Positions 16,214 to 29,331 are shown, counted from the stretch's first letter. The stretch: DNA of 64,000 nt from Antennarius striatus (GCF_040054535.1 NC_090797.1:12773001-12837000), one strand, 5' to 3'. Program-made: numbers and translations. Notes: generated from the letters alone by a model not told the origin.

Positions 16214-18450
16214 TCATTCCAGCCAGGAATGACTCAGGAGCTGCTCCAGAGTGGGACGCTGCTGAGGGTCCTCAGCCAGACACAGACGCAACACGTTTTG
16301 GCAGTTTGGAGACAACTTCTGACTGATGCAGAGGCTCTTCAAAAAGTGTTGGTGCAGCATGTTATAGAGAACCACTCCCATCTGCCACACAGTAACAGGC
16401 CTGCTACTGTACACTGAACTCCAGGACCACTCTGGTGGGTAATAGGAAGGGGTTCCATGATATATACCTTCGATTGTGTCCCCGTCATTGATAAACATGC
16501 TTAGACCAAAGTCAATTATCCTCAAACGTGGAACACCGCTGCTGATGTCAACCAAGATATTTTCCATTTTGATGTCTGCATGGAAAATCTTGTTGGCATC
16601 AAGTTCTCTGACAGCTTCCACCAGCTGCTTGAAGAAGAGTCTGGCCTCCTCTTCCTCCAAAGTACCTCCTCTGGACTTGCTGTAATTCAAGAGGTCAACC
16701 GCTGGAAATGGACATTCCATGACGATGATGAGCTCCTCCTCCAGGTCGTAGTGGTCCAGGAGGGAAATGGATGCTGACTGGCCAACCGATCCTCCTGCTT
16801 GTTGACTCATCTTCATGAAAAGCACTTCAAGAGGCATCTTGCTCCTGTCGTCGTCTTCACGGAAAACAAGGGTCTGGGGAATGTGCTTGATCGCTACGTG
16901 GACAAAATCTTCCTTCCTGTAACCCATGTACACAGATCCCTGGCCTCCATCACCGAGTCGGTACAGTTGACAATATTTATCCTCAAACTGCTTCTTCTTC
17001 TTCGCTGGACTGATTTTCTTGTCCGGCTCCTGTGTCTCCATGGACTGAGATTGAGACCCACGTCTCCTGGTATGGATTTTCTTCCTCAGGAACGTTCTTA
17101 GTCCTGTCATTGGCATCAGAAAACACTGAGTTAGTACCTTCACTACCTGATTACAATGTTACTATTCTACTATGTAATTTAAAGCTTTTAAATTACGTTA
17201 AACCACAGGAAAGCAGCAACTAAATATTTAAATAAGAATTAAATATATTATAAGTATACTATTATAAATGTAATTTTATAACTACTGGTTTAAGCTGACA
17301 GCAGGTTTGTCTTATGTATTGTACTGAAGTGGAATTCTGAGCTACTTCTACTTCATGTTAGAAAGGAAGACTAACTTTTTGTTGTCTTGTTTGCAAAAGT
17401 TCACAAACTGTGATGCTCCTGTTATAGACAGTAGTGGATTAAATTTCCAGAGACTTACTTGAAAATAAACCCGTCTGTTGTTCAGCCCCCTGAATCTTTG
17501 TGGGGTCTCTGAGGTCATCAGAGGTCTTCCACTGATGAAGAGGCTGAGGCTGAAGTCTGTAGTCAGCTGTGAATCTCCAAAAACGCTTAAAAACTGTCAG
17601 AGACATTGTAGAAATCTCATTACAATTATATAATATGTATATTATTAATATACAGACACTGCTGACAAAGACAAATTAAACAAGGCAGTCAGAGACTGCG
17701 ACATCCCTGAATTCAAAATTTTACCCTGACTTTCATAATGTTCCTTACTTTCAGCAATGACTTCTATATTGTTCTATCGAGTATGACATTGACCTAATTT
17801 TCCAAAGGTGAAGGTCATCATCACATTTTTGTGCCTCTGGCTTCCTGAATATGTTGCTTTTCGTTTTGTGATTAAATCTCATCAGGTATCAGAGAGGTGT
17901 TCCGAAAATGGTATAAAAGTAAAAATTTGACCTTGACCTAGTTTTTCAAGGTCAATGTTCTGATCTCATTTTTATCCTTTTGCCTCCCTGAATATAACGC
18001 CTTTTGGTTCGTTTTTCTATCTCATCCGGTTCCTAAGATATGTGCAAAAAATGAACAAAAGTTGAAATTTGACCTTGACCTAGTTTTCTCAAGGTCAAGG
18101 TCATCATCTCATTTTCATCCCCTTTGTTGCCCGAGGATTGTGCTTTTTGTTTTATCTTTCTATCTGCAACAGATAGAAAGATAAAAGATATTTAATGGAT
18201 GGAAGGACGAACACACGAACACTGACATCATCGCTTCATGGGATGTAATTAGAGATCATCAATTTTCAAATTTCATTTTGCAATACTTGTAATCCAAATT
18301 TTTTGATAATGATTCAAATCCCTGAAGTCACCTCTGATATGATGAACCACAAACGTGAATTTTCTCTGTGTGTTTCTATTTTTTCTTGATTAAACACTGA
18401 ATAACAGTTTTTCACGGGTGGAATTAAATGTTGGTGGATTTACCTTTCAT
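16214..18450 (-). CDS. pim-like serine/threonine kinase, unit 1 (intact, three exons)
   Basis: Model: ATGAAAG at 18444-18450, exon 2 at 17459-17593, exon 3 at 16214-17103; 343 aa. Both introns are phase 1 with GTAAAT and GTAAGT donors, and TACTAAC precedes the exon 3 acceptor. A single-intron alternative starts at an in-frame ATG at 17606 (MSLTVFKRFW). The kinase domain, mostly exon 3, shows a Gly loop GDGGQGSV (~98-105), VAIK lysine (~120), the proline-rich hinge ECPFP (~177-181) typical of Pim kinases, catalytic loop HADIKMEN (~222-229) with Ala replacing the HRD arginine, DFG (~245-247) and PPEW (~270-273). Pim kinases are constitutively active Ser/Thr kinases, and fish carry large pim-related (pimr) expansions. 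Lys, Asp, Asn and DFG are all present, so catalysis looks possible. Its 3' end converges on piwil1. Confidence 0.8.
17673..18297. repeat. Unclassified TGACCTTGACC repeat in pim-like intron 1 (unit 1)
   Basis: Present in type B intron 1 (units 1-3) and replaced by other sequence in type A copies. It holds several TGACCTTGACC/GGTCAAGGTCA motifs arranged as inverted repeats, and a perfect 17-bp hairpin with a 3-nt loop (arms 18150-18166 and 18170-18186). I do not recognise a transposon class. TCAAGGTCA is also the consensus monomer site for NR5A/ERR nuclear receptors. Confidence 0.55.
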
Positions 18451-18591
18451 GGCTGCAGATCGATGACAGAAACAAGTTGAGTGCTGCTCGGATCTCGGTG
18501 CTGACTGTAGTGTAACTGTGAGGGTCTGTCTCAGTAACGTTACACAGGTGTTGATACCTGAGGCGGTTTGGCTTTGAAGTTAGGGTCTTTG

Positions 18592-18599
18592 TGACGTCA
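18592..18599 (-). promoter_or_regulatory. CRE palindrome upstream of the unit 1 kinase
   Basis: TGACGTCA, 142 bp upstream of the exon 1 ATG at 18450. The spacing is the same as in the other copies. Confidence 0.5.
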
Positions 18600-19445
18600 C
18601 CGGCTGCAGCAGCTTCATGGACTCAGCCGTTGTCCGGAAAACGAACCGGTTTGGGACCCGCTGGGTCCGAATTAAAAAAATAATCTCATAATTCAGACCA
18701 GAAACGAAGGACTATGAGGAAATATTTAATACTACATCAGGCAATTATCATTTAAAAAATTTTTTATGATAAAAATAAAAATTGTGGAAACACTTTAACA
18801 TTGTGACGCTATCTGACAGCTTCATGTGCAACTTTGGCTCATTGTTTTTCGCATCTGAAATAAATATTAAAAAGCCGACAAATATGACTTTAAAAGCCTC
18901 TGACTCTCATTTTAATAAGAATTAAACACCAGATCCTTCAAATTCTGAGTAGAAATCAAGCAGCTTCATCTCGTTTATTATTTGCGTTAAAGCACAAACA
19001 AAATTATTAATAACAATTTAACGAAAGCAGATTTGTTTTTCTACATTATTGATTAATATTTAATGATATGAAATAATGTACAATATTTCTTAAATTAATA
19101 TGGAAATTTCCGAATATTATGTATGATGAAAAACAATGGGTGCCTGGACAGCAGAGAAGACCCATTTATATTTGAAAAAACATAGTCAACTTTATTTTTA
19201 AATGTACCATGTATGCACGACATACAGCACAGATGAAATTACAGTCTGCAACCTGGGAATAAATTTGTTAAGCCGACTGAATAACCCACAACCCCAACAG
19301 ATAAGGCAGATTTTACAGGTTTTATTCCTATAAATGTATTGGAACATGTGGTCTGGACTTGTGCAGTCTTTGAGCGTTGCCACAGACAACAGAATTGTGC
19401 AGTTTTTGATTCCTTTACGTTTTGAACTGTTTTTCCAGCCTCCTG

Positions 19446-19459
19446 CCTGCAGGTGGCGC
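19446..19459 (+). promoter_or_regulatory. CTCF-like motif, forward (unit 1)
   Basis: CCTGCAGGTGGCGC, 13/14 to the CTCF core. It is convergent with the reverse motif at 25001. Confidence 0.48.
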
Positions 19460-19739
19460 CCCGTCCATTCAGACCCGTTCATATGAACTCAGAGGAAACA
19501 GAGCGGACTGTGTTCTTTCCGGTCATATGAGTCAGACAATCATATGAAGGTGAAGCTCTGACAGAACTGAGCAGCAGCTTCATCTGTCTGTCTGTCCAGG
19601 TTCTGTCTGTCCAGCTCCGCGTCAGTGAACATCCAGCTGTGAAGTCACTGAACCACAACACAAACATCACTTCATCTCCAAACAGGACATTTCACTGCAG
19701 TCTTTACTGCCTGTGGAGGGGGCAGAAACTCTTACTAAT

Positions 19740-21083
<1,344 letters not shown>

Positions 21084-21329
21084 ATTCACTGTAAACTAAA
21101 TAACACTGTAGAACTCACTCCTCCATTAAGACACACTGGTTCTCCTGTTAACTAATTAAAATAAAACAGTGTTAAAACATAATTCTGTTCTGTCTCTATA
21201 AAAATCTTCTCCAGGTAGAGTTTGGTGTCGGATCTCTCCAGCTTCCTGTCACCACAAAAACACGTGTAAAGATGAACTGGTGACTTTTATTTGCCCAGAG
21301 GCATAAATGTAAGTGTGACTGGTTGTTCT

Positions 21330-21450
21330 TCATGTACGACAAACTGCCAACTTGTCCAGGCCATACTCCTCCTGCCCAGCCTGCTCCAAACTCTCCAGCC
21401 TCCTTTTAACATGATCAGTGGAACATAAAGTTGACGGATGAATCAAGATA
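21330..21450 (-). CDS. Unidentified terminal coding exon (unit 1)
   Basis: The minus strand has a good acceptor (TTTTTGTCAG at 21451), then 39 codons with coding character, including [20 protein letters not shown], a TGA, and AATAAA 39 bp further on (21286-21291). I do not recognise the protein and find no preceding exon in the unit; LINE and Penelope sequence occupy the space upstream. It may be the last exon of a gene that once lay between glt8d and the kinase, or chance. Confidence 0.33.
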
Positions 21451-21589
21451 CTGACAAAAATGATGAAAAATGCCTGTCAATATTGTCAAAGTCTCCTGAA
21501 TGGCATAAATTGAGTGGATTTCCTGATTCTAACTGTAAGAAAATAGATTCCTGGACCACACCACACAGGAGGGTGGACAGCACTGGATG

Positions 21590-22700
21590 AAGGGGCAGCG
21601 TTTCCAAAAACGCTTAAAATACACAAGAATCTGGTGTTTGTCAAAAATCTTCCTAAGTTTTTCAGACACTCCAGACACATGGGATCACTGTACCGTTACG
21701 CCTGCTCTCCTTCTCTTCTGTCCTCACTGTGTTATTCTTCTGGATCTTCTGTGAGCCTTCACAAAGGTCCAGTCAGGATATCCTGTTCTTTCACCTGGTC
21801 TTGGGTACTGGTTGGTGACTTTTCAGGCCTGTTTGTCAGTGTCTTGATGGCGCCAAGCTGGTGCCCCAATGGATGGTGAGAGTCAAAAAAACAGGTGTTG
21901 GTCTGTTTGTGTTGGAGTCCTGTATACCCCAACAATCACACTTCTGTCATCTTTGACGTTGCTGTCCACCGAGTTGATGTGTCCGGTGAAAGGTTGCACC
22001 TCGTGGATTTTGCTCTTGTGTCGTCCATGTACCGGAACCAGTGGCTTGGTGTTGCTCCTTTGAACGAGGTCAGGGCCATGTGTTCCACTTCTTCCATGTA
22101 CAGATTGGACGCAACAGGAGACACCTGAGAGCCCATGGCACATCCGTGTTTCTGCCTATAGAAGCTCCCTCTGTACTGGAAAAAGTTGCTGTTTAGGCAG
22201 AGGTCCATAAGTTGGCAGATCTGGTCAGGGTTGAAGTTTGTCCTGTCGCTGAGGGTGTTGTCCTGTGAAAGCCGTTGCCTTACTGCTTCCACTGCCTCCA
22301 TTGCATGAACACATGTGAACAGGGAGGTGACGTCATAGGATACCATGGTCTCATCTGTATCCAATCTCAGTCCTCTCACCTTTTCCACAATGTCCATGGA
22401 GTTCTGTATTTGGTAGTGGTTCTTCCTTACGAATGGGGCCAAGATGGTGGCAACATGCTTGGCGATGTCGTATGTGATGCAGAAGGGTCTCCTTCTTTAT
22501 GATTTTGTGGAGCCCATATATGCATGGAATGGCTTCCCCAGGGTACAGGCAATGGTATAGCAGGTGGTTTATAGTTTCCTCCATTTGTAGGCATTCCACC
22601 ACGTTGTTTTTGTAGCTGCTGGTTGGGTCGTGCTTCAGGGTCTCATCAGTGCTGCTGTCGCTGAGTAGAGACATTACCTTGCTGTGGTAATCTGGTGTGT
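21590..22700 (-). mobile_element. Penelope-like element, decayed reverse-transcriptase fragment (unit 1)
   Basis: Minus-strand pieces in different frames read VVECLQMEETINHLLY, SYDVTSLFTCV (first catalytic Asp), QKHGCAMGSQVSPV, WFRYMDDT (catalytic Asp pair), FDSHHPLGHQLGAIRTL and KIFDKHQ, in the order of Neptune/Poseidon-type Penelope proteins. At least two frameshifts and a missing block after KKETLL make it non-functional. The GIY-YIG domain is absent here. Confidence 0.85.
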
Positions 22701-23156
22701 AGGCAACAGAATGTAAGTGGAAATGTTTATTCACAGTTTAATTGACAAGTTTGACTTATATCTAAAGAATAAGACAGTTGATCAACTCAATAAACCAGAC
22801 TAAATACATCAGTGTGCAAACACGTTTAATCTTGCATGTCAGAATACTTTTGAGTTTTGTGTCTATGTGTCTAGATGGGAGTTTTTTCACTTGGAGCACA
22901 TTCATACAAGTACAAATGTGGTGGCTTTATCTGCTACAACAGAAAGGGTCGCAGTTCCTGAATTGACCTGACAAACAGCACAAATGGTTTCTCAAGCAGT
23001 TTGTCCGACAACTTCTCAAGAACATTCTCCTGTAGTGAATGAAAAATTAATATTTTGTTACATAATTTATTATTGTTTAAGAAAGTCTTGCCCCTCACAC
23101 ACTTCATATCCCCAGTGGGTCTAACATGGTAGGTTCCAAAGTTGTCAGTGGTCGAT

Positions 23157-23506
23157 CTAAGGTCGTACCAATGAAAACTTTTTGGAGGGGTCTGGGATGA
23201 ACCACTTCTCCCACAGATCCAGGTGAACAGCCGGGTAATTCCACGGTTTGAACGGACCATTCCAGTGCAGAAGCTGTGCATCCTGTATGAAGTTCTCTGG
23301 ATAGCGAGCATCTGGACCCCATCCTGGACAAACAGGAACTCAGCTGAGGTCAGTGCTGCAGAATCTGACTTTACCTGTGTAAGTATCAGTGGTAACCATT
23401 CCACTTTGGAGAGCTTGAACTGATTCTACATATTAACAGTGATGACCTCACCCAGGTGTCTGACGTGCCACAGTGGGTCCAGTGTTGTGAACTTGTCATG
23501 AAACAC
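23157..23506 (-). pseudogene. glt8d-like fragment: last exon plus truncated penultimate exon (unit 1)
   Basis: The penultimate exon piece (23452-23506) reads FHDKFTTLDPLWHVRHLG and ends at a GTGAGG donor. After a 128-bp intron the last exon (23157-23323) continues in phase with GWGPDARYPENF, LLHWNGPFKPWNYPAVH and DLWEKWFIPDPSKKFSL and stops. This is the C-terminus of the glycosyltransferase-8-domain family (GLT8D1/GLT8D2), type II Golgi proteins. The exon is cut at 23507, where piwil1 intron sequence begins, so this copy cannot be a whole gene. A minus-strand AATAAA lies at 23066-23071. Confidence 0.82.
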
Positions 23507-23653
23507 AAGCTAACCAGTCTCTATCAGTCAGAAGTGGCATTTGTTGTAAACTGATTTTGATCACATGACCAGAACAAACCCTGGTCCTGACCTGACCCCT
23601 TAGCAGAGGTCACCGAGGTCTGGGGTTCTGACCTGTTCCCTCTGATTCTTTAG

Positions 23654-23770
<117 letters not shown>

Positions 23771-24201
23771 GGACCGGCGCAAACCCAATACCCACGTTCC
23801 TGCTGCCGGCTGTTCTCGCTGGCAATTTAGGGTTAGGGGCGCTCAAGTATTTTTGTTCAGGGTTTTGTTCAGTCCTGTTTTCCTTCTTTAAAAAGACAAA
23901 TAGAGTTCCAGCAGCATAAAGATCTGTGTGAAGAAGTTGTTTCTGACAGCTGTCCTGCTAACGTTTAGTTAGCTTCAGCGTTGCGTCCAGATGTTGATGC
24001 CTGGTTTTGATTGGTCACCGGATTCAAAAGGTTTTAAGTCCCTTAAATGTTTGTGATTCCTGAACGGGACTAAAAAAAAGTCACGCAACTGATAGATAAT
24101 ATCAAATTTATTTAGATATTTTAGAAAATATTGCGCACACACACACGAACAGTCAACAGGCTAAGAACTCACACAACCCCTCAGGGTGTGACGAAGGTTG
24201 G

Positions 24202-24203
<2 letters not shown>

Positions 24204-24276
<73 letters not shown>
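24204..24276. repeat. (CA)n microsatellite, unit 2
   Basis: About 36 CA repeats, the longest of the five homologous runs. Confidence 0.95.
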
Positions 24277-24281
<5 letters not shown>

Positions 24282-25000
24282 TGTTCAGTGGGCGGTACAT
24301 TCACAGACCAGCATGAAGGTGGACATGTTTGCTGAGGCAGGGATGACTGATTGGCCGGGCTAAATGTCAGGTGGGTGGAGGGGCGGGGCTGAGGTAGCTT
24401 TCTTTATCACTGGTCAAGAGGTTATGACCCGGATCAGCTGGTTCTGGGTCAAAGGTTCCGATCTGTTTACTTTTCAGTCTGAATCCAGAAACCGTGGAAC
24501 CTTCATGGACCCTGTTCTCAGGTGGAACCTGTGTCCGGACCACAGTCGTTTTAAACTCACCATCTGCAGAACTTTCTGGATCTTCACATCGAGCAGAACT
24601 TCTGTCCTCAGTGACTGGAGACGGAGACCAGAAAAAATGACTCGAGCTTGAAATACGAGTCAGTCTCACCACTCAAGAGGATTTATGTCATTTTACACGC
24701 AATTGTTTTTGTGCATCTCCATGGCGACAGTTTGCTGCTGGGCGTGGCCTCCAAAAGGTTTGTTTTTATTCAACTTAATTTGACATGAATCGCGGAGGCG
24801 GGGCCTCCATCTACAGGTGAGATCTGATCAGAGTACCTTCTCTGACTGACATAGCCAACACAAAAAAAAACCTTTCGCTTTGTCCCTGTTAGAAAGTTAG
24901 AAAGGATTGGAAATATTTTTTTACTTCAAGTAATAAACTCCCTCATCTAGGGCGCAGATACTTCACCAGTTTAAACCTTTCTGTTCAGATTTAGCTTGAA

Positions 25001-25014
25001 GCGCCATCTAGCGG
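25001..25014 (-). promoter_or_regulatory. CTCF-like motif, reverse (unit 2)
   Basis: The minus strand reads CCGCTAGATGGCGC, 13/14 to the CTCF core (A to G at position 3). Confidence 0.5.
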
Positions 25015-25445
25015 GCAGTGATGCTAATTACACATTTTCACTTTTCAGCACCTGGAAACGTTTTCCTTTACTGTCAGGGTCCATGGTGGTTTTCCTTTGT
25101 GGTTTATATCAGAGTGAAAAGCCACTTCACTTCCATCATTACGGTGGGCTGTACTTGTGTTCGTGTGCTTCCTGATTTCATTCTCCCATTATTCATGAGT
25201 GACAAATGATAACCTACTTTGAATCATTTTATGACATGCAACCAAAATTACTGAATCAGCTTTTAACATCCCTCATGTAGTATTTGTGCTGATATAAAAC
25301 ATGAACTCGGACACAAAATTATCACACAAATTTATTGACAAAAAAGATTTACTAAACAAATACACATGTTATATACAAGAAAAGATACAGGCAGTGATTC
25401 AGTTTCGCTCAGGGACGATGGGCCAGCAGGGGGTTGACTTATGGT

Positions 25446-27682
25446 TCATTCCAGCCAGGAATGACTCAGGAGCTGCTCCAGAGTGGGACGCTGCTGAGGG
25501 TCCTCAGCCAGACACAGACGCAACACGTTTTGGCAGTTTGGAGACAACTTCTGACTGATGCAGAGGCTCTTCAAAAAGTGTTGGTGCAGCATGTTATAGA
25601 GAACCACTCCCATCTGCCACACAGTAACAGGCCTGCTACTGTACACTGAACTCCAGGACCACTCTGGTGGGTAATAGGAAGGGGTTCCACGATATATACC
25701 TTCGATTGTGTCCCCGTCATTGATAAACATGCTTAGACCAAAGTCAATTATCCTCAAACGTGGAACACCGCTGCTGATGTCAACCAAGATATTTTCCATT
25801 TTGATGTCTGCATGGAAAATCTTGTTGGCATCAAGTTCTCTGACAGCTTCCACCAGCTGCTTGAAGAAGAGTCTGGCCTCCTCTTCCTCCAAAGTACCTC
25901 CTCTGGACTTGCTGTAATTCAAGAGGTCAACCGCTGGAAATGGACATTCCATGACGATGATGAGCTCCTCCTCCAGGTCGTAGTGGTCCAGGAGGGAAAT
26001 GGATGCTGACTGGCCAACCGATCCTCCTGCTTGTTGACTCATCTTCATGAAAAGCACTTCAAGAGGCATCTTGCTCCTGTCGTCGTCTTCACGGAAAACA
26101 AGGGTCTGGGGAATGTGCTTGATCGCTACGTGGACAAAATCTTCCTTCCTGTAACCCATGTACACAGATCCCTGGCCTCCATCACCGAGTCGGTACAGTT
26201 GACAATATTTATCCTCAAACTGCTTCTTCTTCTTCGCTGGACTGATTTTCTTGTCCGGCTCCTGTGTCTCCATGGACTGAGATTGAGACCCACGTCTCCT
26301 GGTATGGATTTTCTTCCTCAGGAACGTTCTTAGTCCTGTCATTGGCATCAGAAAACACTGAGTTAGTACCTTCACTACCTGATTACAATGTTACTATTCT
26401 ACTATGTAATTTAAAGCTTTTAAATTACGTTAAACCACAGGAAAGCAGCAACTAAATATTTAAATAAGAATTAAATATATTATAAGTATACTATTATAAA
26501 TGTAATTTTATAACTACTGGTTTAAGCTGACAGCAGGTTTGTCTTATGTATTGTACTGAAGTGGAATTCTGAGCTACTTCTACTTCATGTTAGAAAGGAA
26601 GACTAACTTTTTGTTGTCTTGTTTGCAAAAGTTCACAAACTGTGATGCTCCTGTTATAGACAGTAGTGGATTAAATTTCCAGAGACTTACTTGAAAATAA
26701 ACCCGTCTGTTGTTCAGCCCCCTGAATCTTTGTGGGGTCTCTGAGGTCATCAGAGGTCTTCCACTGATGAAGAGGCTGAGGCTGAAGTCTGTAGTCAGCT
26801 GTGAATCTCCAAAAACGCTTAAAAACTGTCAGAGACATTGTAGAAATCTCATTACAATTATATAATATGTATATTATTAATATACAGACACTGCTGACAA
26901 AGACAAATTAAACAAGGCAGTCAGAGACTGCGACATCCCTGAATTCAAAATTTTACCCTGACTTTCATAATGTTCCTTACTTTCAGCAATGACTTCTATA
27001 TTGTTCTATCGAGTATGACATTGACCTAATTTTCCAAAGGTGAAGGTCATCATCACATTTTTGTGCCTCTGGCTTCCTGAATATGTTGCTTTTCGTTTTG
27101 TGATTAAATCTCATCAGGTATCAGAGAGGTGTTCCGAAAATGGTATAAAAGTAAAAATTTGACCTTGACCTAGTTTTTCAAGGTCAATGTTCTGATCTCA
27201 TTTTTATCCTTTTGCCTCCCTGAATATAACGCCTTTTGGTTCGTTTTTCTATCTCATCCGGTTCCTAAGATATGTGCAAAAAATGAACAAAAGTTGAAAT
27301 TTGACCTTGACCTAGTTTTCTCAAGGTCAAGGTCATCATCTCATTTTCATCCCCTTTGTTGCCCGAGGATTGTGCTTTTTGTTTTATCTTTCTATCTGCA
27401 ACAGATAGAAAGATAAAAGATATTTAATGGATGGAAGGACGAACACACGAACACTGACATCATCGCTTCATGGGATGTAATTAGAGATCATCAATTTTCA
27501 AATTTCATTTTGCAATACTTGTAATCCAAATTTTTTGATAATGATTCAAATCCCTGAAGTCACCTCTGATATGATGAACCACAAACGTGAATTTTCTCTG
27601 TGTGTTTCTATTTTTTCTTGATTAAACACTGAATAACAGTTTTTCACGGGTGGAATTAAATGTTGGTGGATTTACCTTTCAT
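25446..27682 (-). CDS. pim-like serine/threonine kinase, unit 2 (intact)
   Basis: Same three-exon structure as unit 1 (27676-27682, 26691-26825, 25446-26335), 343 aa. The kinase exon differs from unit 1 by one residue I can see (GIYRGTP versus GIYHGTP in the activation segment; Arg is the common form in the array). It has GDGGQGSV, VAIK, HADIKMEN, DFG and PPEW. Offsets to unit 1 are identical through introns and promoter, so this is the youngest duplicate pair. Confidence 0.8.
26905..27529. repeat. Unclassified TGACCTTGACC repeat (unit 2)
   Basis: Matches 17673-18297 without net indel. The hairpin arms are at 27382-27398 and 27402-27418. Confidence 0.55.
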
Positions 27683-27823
27683 GGCTGCAGATCGATGACA
27701 GAAACAAGTTGAGTGCTGCTCGGATCTCGGTGCTGACTGTAGTGTAACTGTGAGGGTCTGTCTCAGTAACGTTACACAGGTGTTGATACCTGAGGCGGTT
27801 TGGCTTTGAAGTTAGGGTCTTTG

Positions 27824-27831
27824 TGACGTCA
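27824..27831 (-). promoter_or_regulatory. CRE palindrome upstream of the unit 2 kinase
   Basis: TGACGTCA, 142 bp upstream of the ATG at 27682. Confidence 0.5.
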
Positions 27832-28677
27832 CCGGCTGCAGCAGCTTCATGGACTCAGCCGTTGTCCGGAAAACGAACCGGTTTGGGACCCGCTGGGTCC
27901 GAATTAAAAAAATAATCTCATAATTCAGACCAGAAACGAAGGACTATGAGGAAATATTTAATACTACATCAGGCAATTATCATTTAAAAAATTTTTTATG
28001 ATAAAAATAAAAATTGTGGAAACACTTTAACATTGTGACGCTATCTGACAGCTTCATGTGCAACTTTGGCTCATTGTTTTTCGCATCTGAAATAAATATT
28101 AAAAAGCCGACAAATATGACTTTAAAAGCCTCTGACTCTCATTTTAATAAGAATTAAACACCAGATCCTTCAAATTCTGAGTAGAAATCAAGCAGCTTCA
28201 TCTCGTTTATTATTTGCGTTAAAGCACAAACAAAATTATTAATAACAATTTAACGAAAGCAGATTTGTTTTTCTACATTATTGATTAATATTTAATGATA
28301 TGAAATAATGTACAATATTTCTTAAATTAATATGGAAATTTCCGAATATTATGTATGATGAAAAACAATGGGTGCCTGGACAGCAGAGAAGACCCATTTA
28401 TATTTGAAAAAACATAGTCAACTTTATTTTTAAATGTACCATGTATGCACGACATACAGCACAGATGAAATTACAGTCTGCAACCTGGGAATAAATTTGT
28501 TAAGCCGACTGAATAACCCACAACCCCAACAGATAAGGCAGATTTTACAGGTTTTATTCCTATAAATGTATTGGAACATGTGGTCTGGACTTGTGCAGTC
28601 TTTGAGCGTTGCCACAGACAACAGAATTGTGCAGTTTTTGATTCCTTTACGTTTTGAACTGTTTTTCCAGCCTCCTG

Positions 28678-28691
28678 CCTGCAGGTGGCGC
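28678..28691 (+). promoter_or_regulatory. CTCF-like motif, forward (unit 2)
   Basis: CCTGCAGGTGGCGC, 13/14. It faces the reverse motif at 36470. Confidence 0.48.
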
Positions 28692-29210
28692 CCCGTCCAT
28701 TCAGACCCGTTCATATGAACTCAGAGGAAACAGAGCGGACTGTGTTCTTTCCGGTCATATGAGTCAGACAATCATATGAAGGTGAAGCTCTGACAGAACT
28801 GAGCAGCAGCTTCATCTGTCTGTCTGTCCAGGTTCTGTCTGTCCAGCTCCGCGTCAGTGAACATCCAGCTGTGAAGTCACTGAACCACAACACAAACATC
28901 ACTTCATCTCCAAACAGGACATTTCACTGCAGTCTTTACTGCCTGTGGAGGGGGCAGAAACTCTTACTAATTCACTGTAAACTAAATAACACTGTAGAAC
29001 TCACGCCTCCATTAAGACACACTGGTTCTCCTGTTAACTAATTAAAATAAAACAGTGTTAAAACATAATTCTGTCTCTATAAAAACCTTCTCCAGGTAGA
29101 GTTTGGTGTCGGATCTCTCCAGCTTCCTGTCACCACAAAAACACGTGTAAAGATGAACTGGTGTCTTTTATTTGCCCAGAGGCATAAATGTAAGTGTGAC
29201 TGGTTGTTCT

Positions 29211-29331
29211 TCATGTACGACAAACTGCCAACTTGTCCAGGCCATACTCCTCCTGCCCAGCCTGCTCCAAACTCTCCAGCCTCCTTTTAACATGATCAGC
29301 GGAACATAAAGTTGACGGATGAATCAAGATA
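29211..29331 (-). CDS. Unidentified terminal coding exon (unit 2)
   Basis: Same 39-codon exon, acceptor and poly(A) signal as at 21330, with Ala in place of Thr before DHVKRRLE. The LINE insertion at 29395 lies 63 bp upstream of the acceptor. Confidence 0.33.

Noticed and set aside
22934-23404. 156-codon minus-strand frame across the glt8d fragment
   Set aside because: It runs through the intron and UTR in the wrong phase. The true reading of the last exon is another frame that gives GLT8D sequence.
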